This document shows, piece by piece, positions 62,311 to 64,000 of a DNA stretch of 64,000 nucleotides. A model generated the notes under the pieces. It made no database searches, was not told where the DNA came from, and saw nothing but the letters and a program-made list of their open reading frames with translations. Position numbers and translations under genes: made by a program. Position 1 is the stretch's first letter; every line of letters begins with the position of its first letter. Source of the stretch: Oceanobacillus sp. J11TS1 (GTDB taxonomy: Bacteria > Bacillota > Bacilli > Bacillales > Amphibacillaceae); NCBI RefSeq assembly GCF_018333215.1, contig NZ_BORO01000001.1, positions 310,001-374,000 of the forward strand, written 5' to 3'.

Positions 62311-64000
62311 ATGACAGCAAACTATTTAAAGATGCCACTTTTGCCTTTACGAGGTTTATTAGTATTTCCATCGATGGTATTACATCTTGATGTTGGCAGA
62401 GATAAATCTATTACTTCTTTAGAACAAGCAATGTTAGCTGATCAATACATATTCTTAGCATCACAAAAGAAAATGAATTCAGATGATCCCGGTTCTGATG
62501 ACATATACAGTATTGGAACGGTTGCTGAGATTAAACAAATTACGAAGCTTCCAAATGGGACACAACGGGTATTGGTAGAAGGACATTATCGAGCAGAGGT
62601 TATTCGTTATATAGAAGAAGAGGAAAACTTTATTGTTGAGATAGAGGAAAAGGAAGATATCGTTGGTGATGCATATGAGACGCGAGCTTTAATGCGTACT
62701 TTGCTTGAACAGTTTCAACAATACATTAAAGTTTCCCGGAAATTAACACAAGAGACGTTTGAAACAGTTGGTGATATTGATAATCCAGCTCGTTTAGCGG
62801 ATATGATTACGTCCCATCTTTCTCTAAGAATACAGGATAAACAGGAAATCTTAGAATGTTTTGACGTAACGCAAAGAATACATAAGCTATTACAAATTAT
62901 TGCAGATGAGAGAAAGATTTTATCCATTGAGAAGAAAATCGGACAGAAAATTAAAACTTCCATGGAAAAAACACAAAAAGAATATTATTTAAGGGAACAA
63001 TTAAAAGTTATACAAAAAGAGCTGGGAGAACGTGATGGCAGATCAAGTGATTTGGAACAGCTCCGAACAAAGATTGAGCAATCAGATATGCCGGAAAGAA
63101 TTACAAAGGTTGCGATGAAAGAGCTAAACCGGTATGAGAAGGTGCCGCAGTCATCTGCAGAGAGTTCTGTTATCCGAAATTATATCGAATGGCTTGTAGC
63201 TCTTCCTTGGCAAACAAAAACGAAAGACAATATTCAAATGAAGAAAGCAGAAAAAGTATTAAACGCAGATCACTATGGTTTGGACAAGGTGAAGGAACGC
63301 ATATTAGAATATTTAGCAGTTCAAAAGCTTACCAATACGATAAAAGGACCGATTCTTTGTTTAGTTGGGCCTCCAGGAGTTGGGAAGACCTCATTAGCAA
63401 GGTCTATCGCTAATGCAATTGATCGAAATTTTGTACGTATTTCTTTAGGTGGTATTCGGGATGAAGCGGAAATTCGCGGCCATCGGCGCACGTATATTGG
63501 GGCAATGCCAGGGAGAATCATGCAGGGAATGCGCCGGGCAGAAACCATTAATCCGGTGTTTTTATTAGATGAGATTGAAAAAATGTCAAATGATTTTCGC
63601 GGCGATCCCTCTTCAGCAATGCTAGAGGTTTTGGATCCAGAACAGAATCATAATTTCAGTGATCATTACATTGAAGAAACTTATGATTTATCCAATGTTT
63701 TGTTCATCGCTACAGCAAATAACGTAAATAGTATTCCCGAGCCTCTGCTAGATCGTATGGAGTTAATTTCTATACCTGGCTATACCGAGGTTGAAAAGCT
63801 TTATATTGTAAAAAAACATTTGTTGCCGAAACAAATTAAAGAAAATGGATTAACGAAGCGTAACTTACAGATACGGGAGTCTGCTATCATGAAATTAATC
63901 CGGACATATACACGAGAAGCTGGTGTTCGCGGATTGGAGAGACAAATTGCTACACTTTGCCGTAAAGCAGCGAAGGAATTGGTTTCTGATGAAAGCAAAG
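62311..64000 (+). CDS. lonA: ATP-dependent protease LonA, 5' part (runs off the window)
   Basis: 563 codons visible, no stop before the window ends. The N-terminal substrate domain (about 1-200) opens with LPLRGLLVFPSMVLHLDVGR. A coiled coil (about 210-270, EKKIGQKIKTSMEKTQKEYYLREQLKVIQKELG) leads to the AAA+ module with Walker A GPPGVGKTS (about 353-361), Walker B VFLLDEIEKM and sensor segments. The Ser-Lys protease domain lies beyond 64000. A full N-domain identifies LonA rather than the membrane-type LonB. ATG 62311 follows AGGGGGTGAATGT. Confidence 0.95.
   Translation, partial: MTANYLKMPLLPLRGLLVFPSMVLHLDVGRDKSITSLEQAMLADQYIFLASQKKMNSDDPGSDDIYSIGTVAEIKQITKLPNGTQRVLVEGHYRAEVIRYIEEEENFIVEIEEKEDIVGDAYETRALMRTLLEQFQQYIKVSRKLTQETFETVGDIDNPARLADMITSHLSLRIQDKQEILECFDVTQRIHKLLQIIADERKILSIEKKIGQKIKTSMEKTQKEYYLREQLKVIQKELGERDGRSSDLEQLRTKIEQSDMPERITKVAMKELNRYEKVPQSSAESSVIRNYIEWLVALPWQTKTKDNIQMKKAEKVLNADHYGLDKVKERILEYLAVQKLTNTIKGPILCLVGPPGVGKTSLARSIANAIDRNFVRISLGGIRDEAEIRGHRRTYIGAMPGRIMQGMRRAETINPVFLLDEIEKMSNDFRGDPSSAMLEVLDPEQNHNFSDHYIEETYDLSNVLFIATANNVNSIPEPLLDRMELISIPGYTEVEKLYIVKKHLLPKQIKENGLTKRNLQIRESAIMKLIRTYTREAGVRGLERQIATLCRKAAKELVSDESK

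Overview
The window is chromosomal DNA from a low-GC, spore-forming Firmicute of the Bacillaceae. Gene content, gene order and protein sequences resemble the halotolerant Oceanobacillus/Virgibacillus group; this is my inference from similarity to remembered Bacillus subtilis proteins, not a database result. It is almost entirely conserved housekeeping backbone, in the order polA-mutM-coaE-gapB-nrdR-dnaB-dnaI-ytxC-thrS-infC-rpmI-rplT-ysdA ... pheS-pheT-zapA-polX-mutS2-lcfA-fadR-fadB-etfB-etfA-trxA-uvrC-sdhCAB-gerE-racE-gerM-rph-tig-clpX-lonA. There is no prophage, insertion sequence with a transposase, or CRISPR array.

Layout. 1-9 kb: DNA replication and repair (polA, mutM, nrdR, dnaB, dnaI), CoA synthesis (coaE) and gluconeogenic gapB behind a two-site CcpN-like operator. 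9-14.5 kb: sporulation gene ytxC with a sigma-E-like promoter, T-box-controlled thrS, and the infC-rpmI-rplT ribosomal operon with tandem promoters, an L20-type leader and an ATT start for infC. 14.5-27 kb: a more accessory stretch with membrane proteins (ysdA, ytxB), ysdB with a perfect sigma-W promoter, a dimeric dUTPase, an M42 peptidase, a ring-cleaving dioxygenase, glycerate kinase, a lytic transglycosylase, and a minus-strand operon of one membrane-anchored protein plus a three-gene ABC-2 exporter. 27-45 kb: sspI, an rRNA methyltransferase, T-box-controlled pheST, ung, zapA, a CvpA-like protein, polX, mutS2, yshE and the FadR-controlled beta-oxidation/electron-transfer cluster. 45-64 kb: trxA, uvrC, yslB, sdhCAB, ysmA, gerE (sigma-K-like promoter), ysmB, racE, gerM, rph, rdgB, ysnB, two tRNAs, ysoA, tig, clpX and the 5' part of lonA.

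The most unusual locus is directly in front of clpX. A 52-codon gene at 60657-60815 encodes a complete, free-standing copy of the ClpX zinc-binding domain (four Cys, 32 of 48 aligned positions identical to the ClpX N-terminus). Its TAA stop shares one base with the clpX ATG (TAATG). It looks like a tandem duplication of the clpX 5' end kept as a separate, translationally coupled small protein, and it could modulate ClpX through its dimerising and adaptor-binding domain.

Other signals not explained by genes are short repeats in intergenic gaps: a near-identical 91/92-bp palindromic pair at 33.7-33.9 kb, three copies of a GGGxCGAGTAATCG unit at 10.6 and 38.9 kb, elements bounded by GTTCAAAAAGC-type inverted ends at 52.1-52.4 and 56.7 kb, and a palindromic GC-richer element at 14.3 kb. 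Compared with the B. subtilis order as I remember it, speD, rnhC and lonB are missing from their usual places, ytxB has moved downstream of ysdA, ung sits where rnhC would be, and yslB and gerE lie on the strand opposite to their neighbours.
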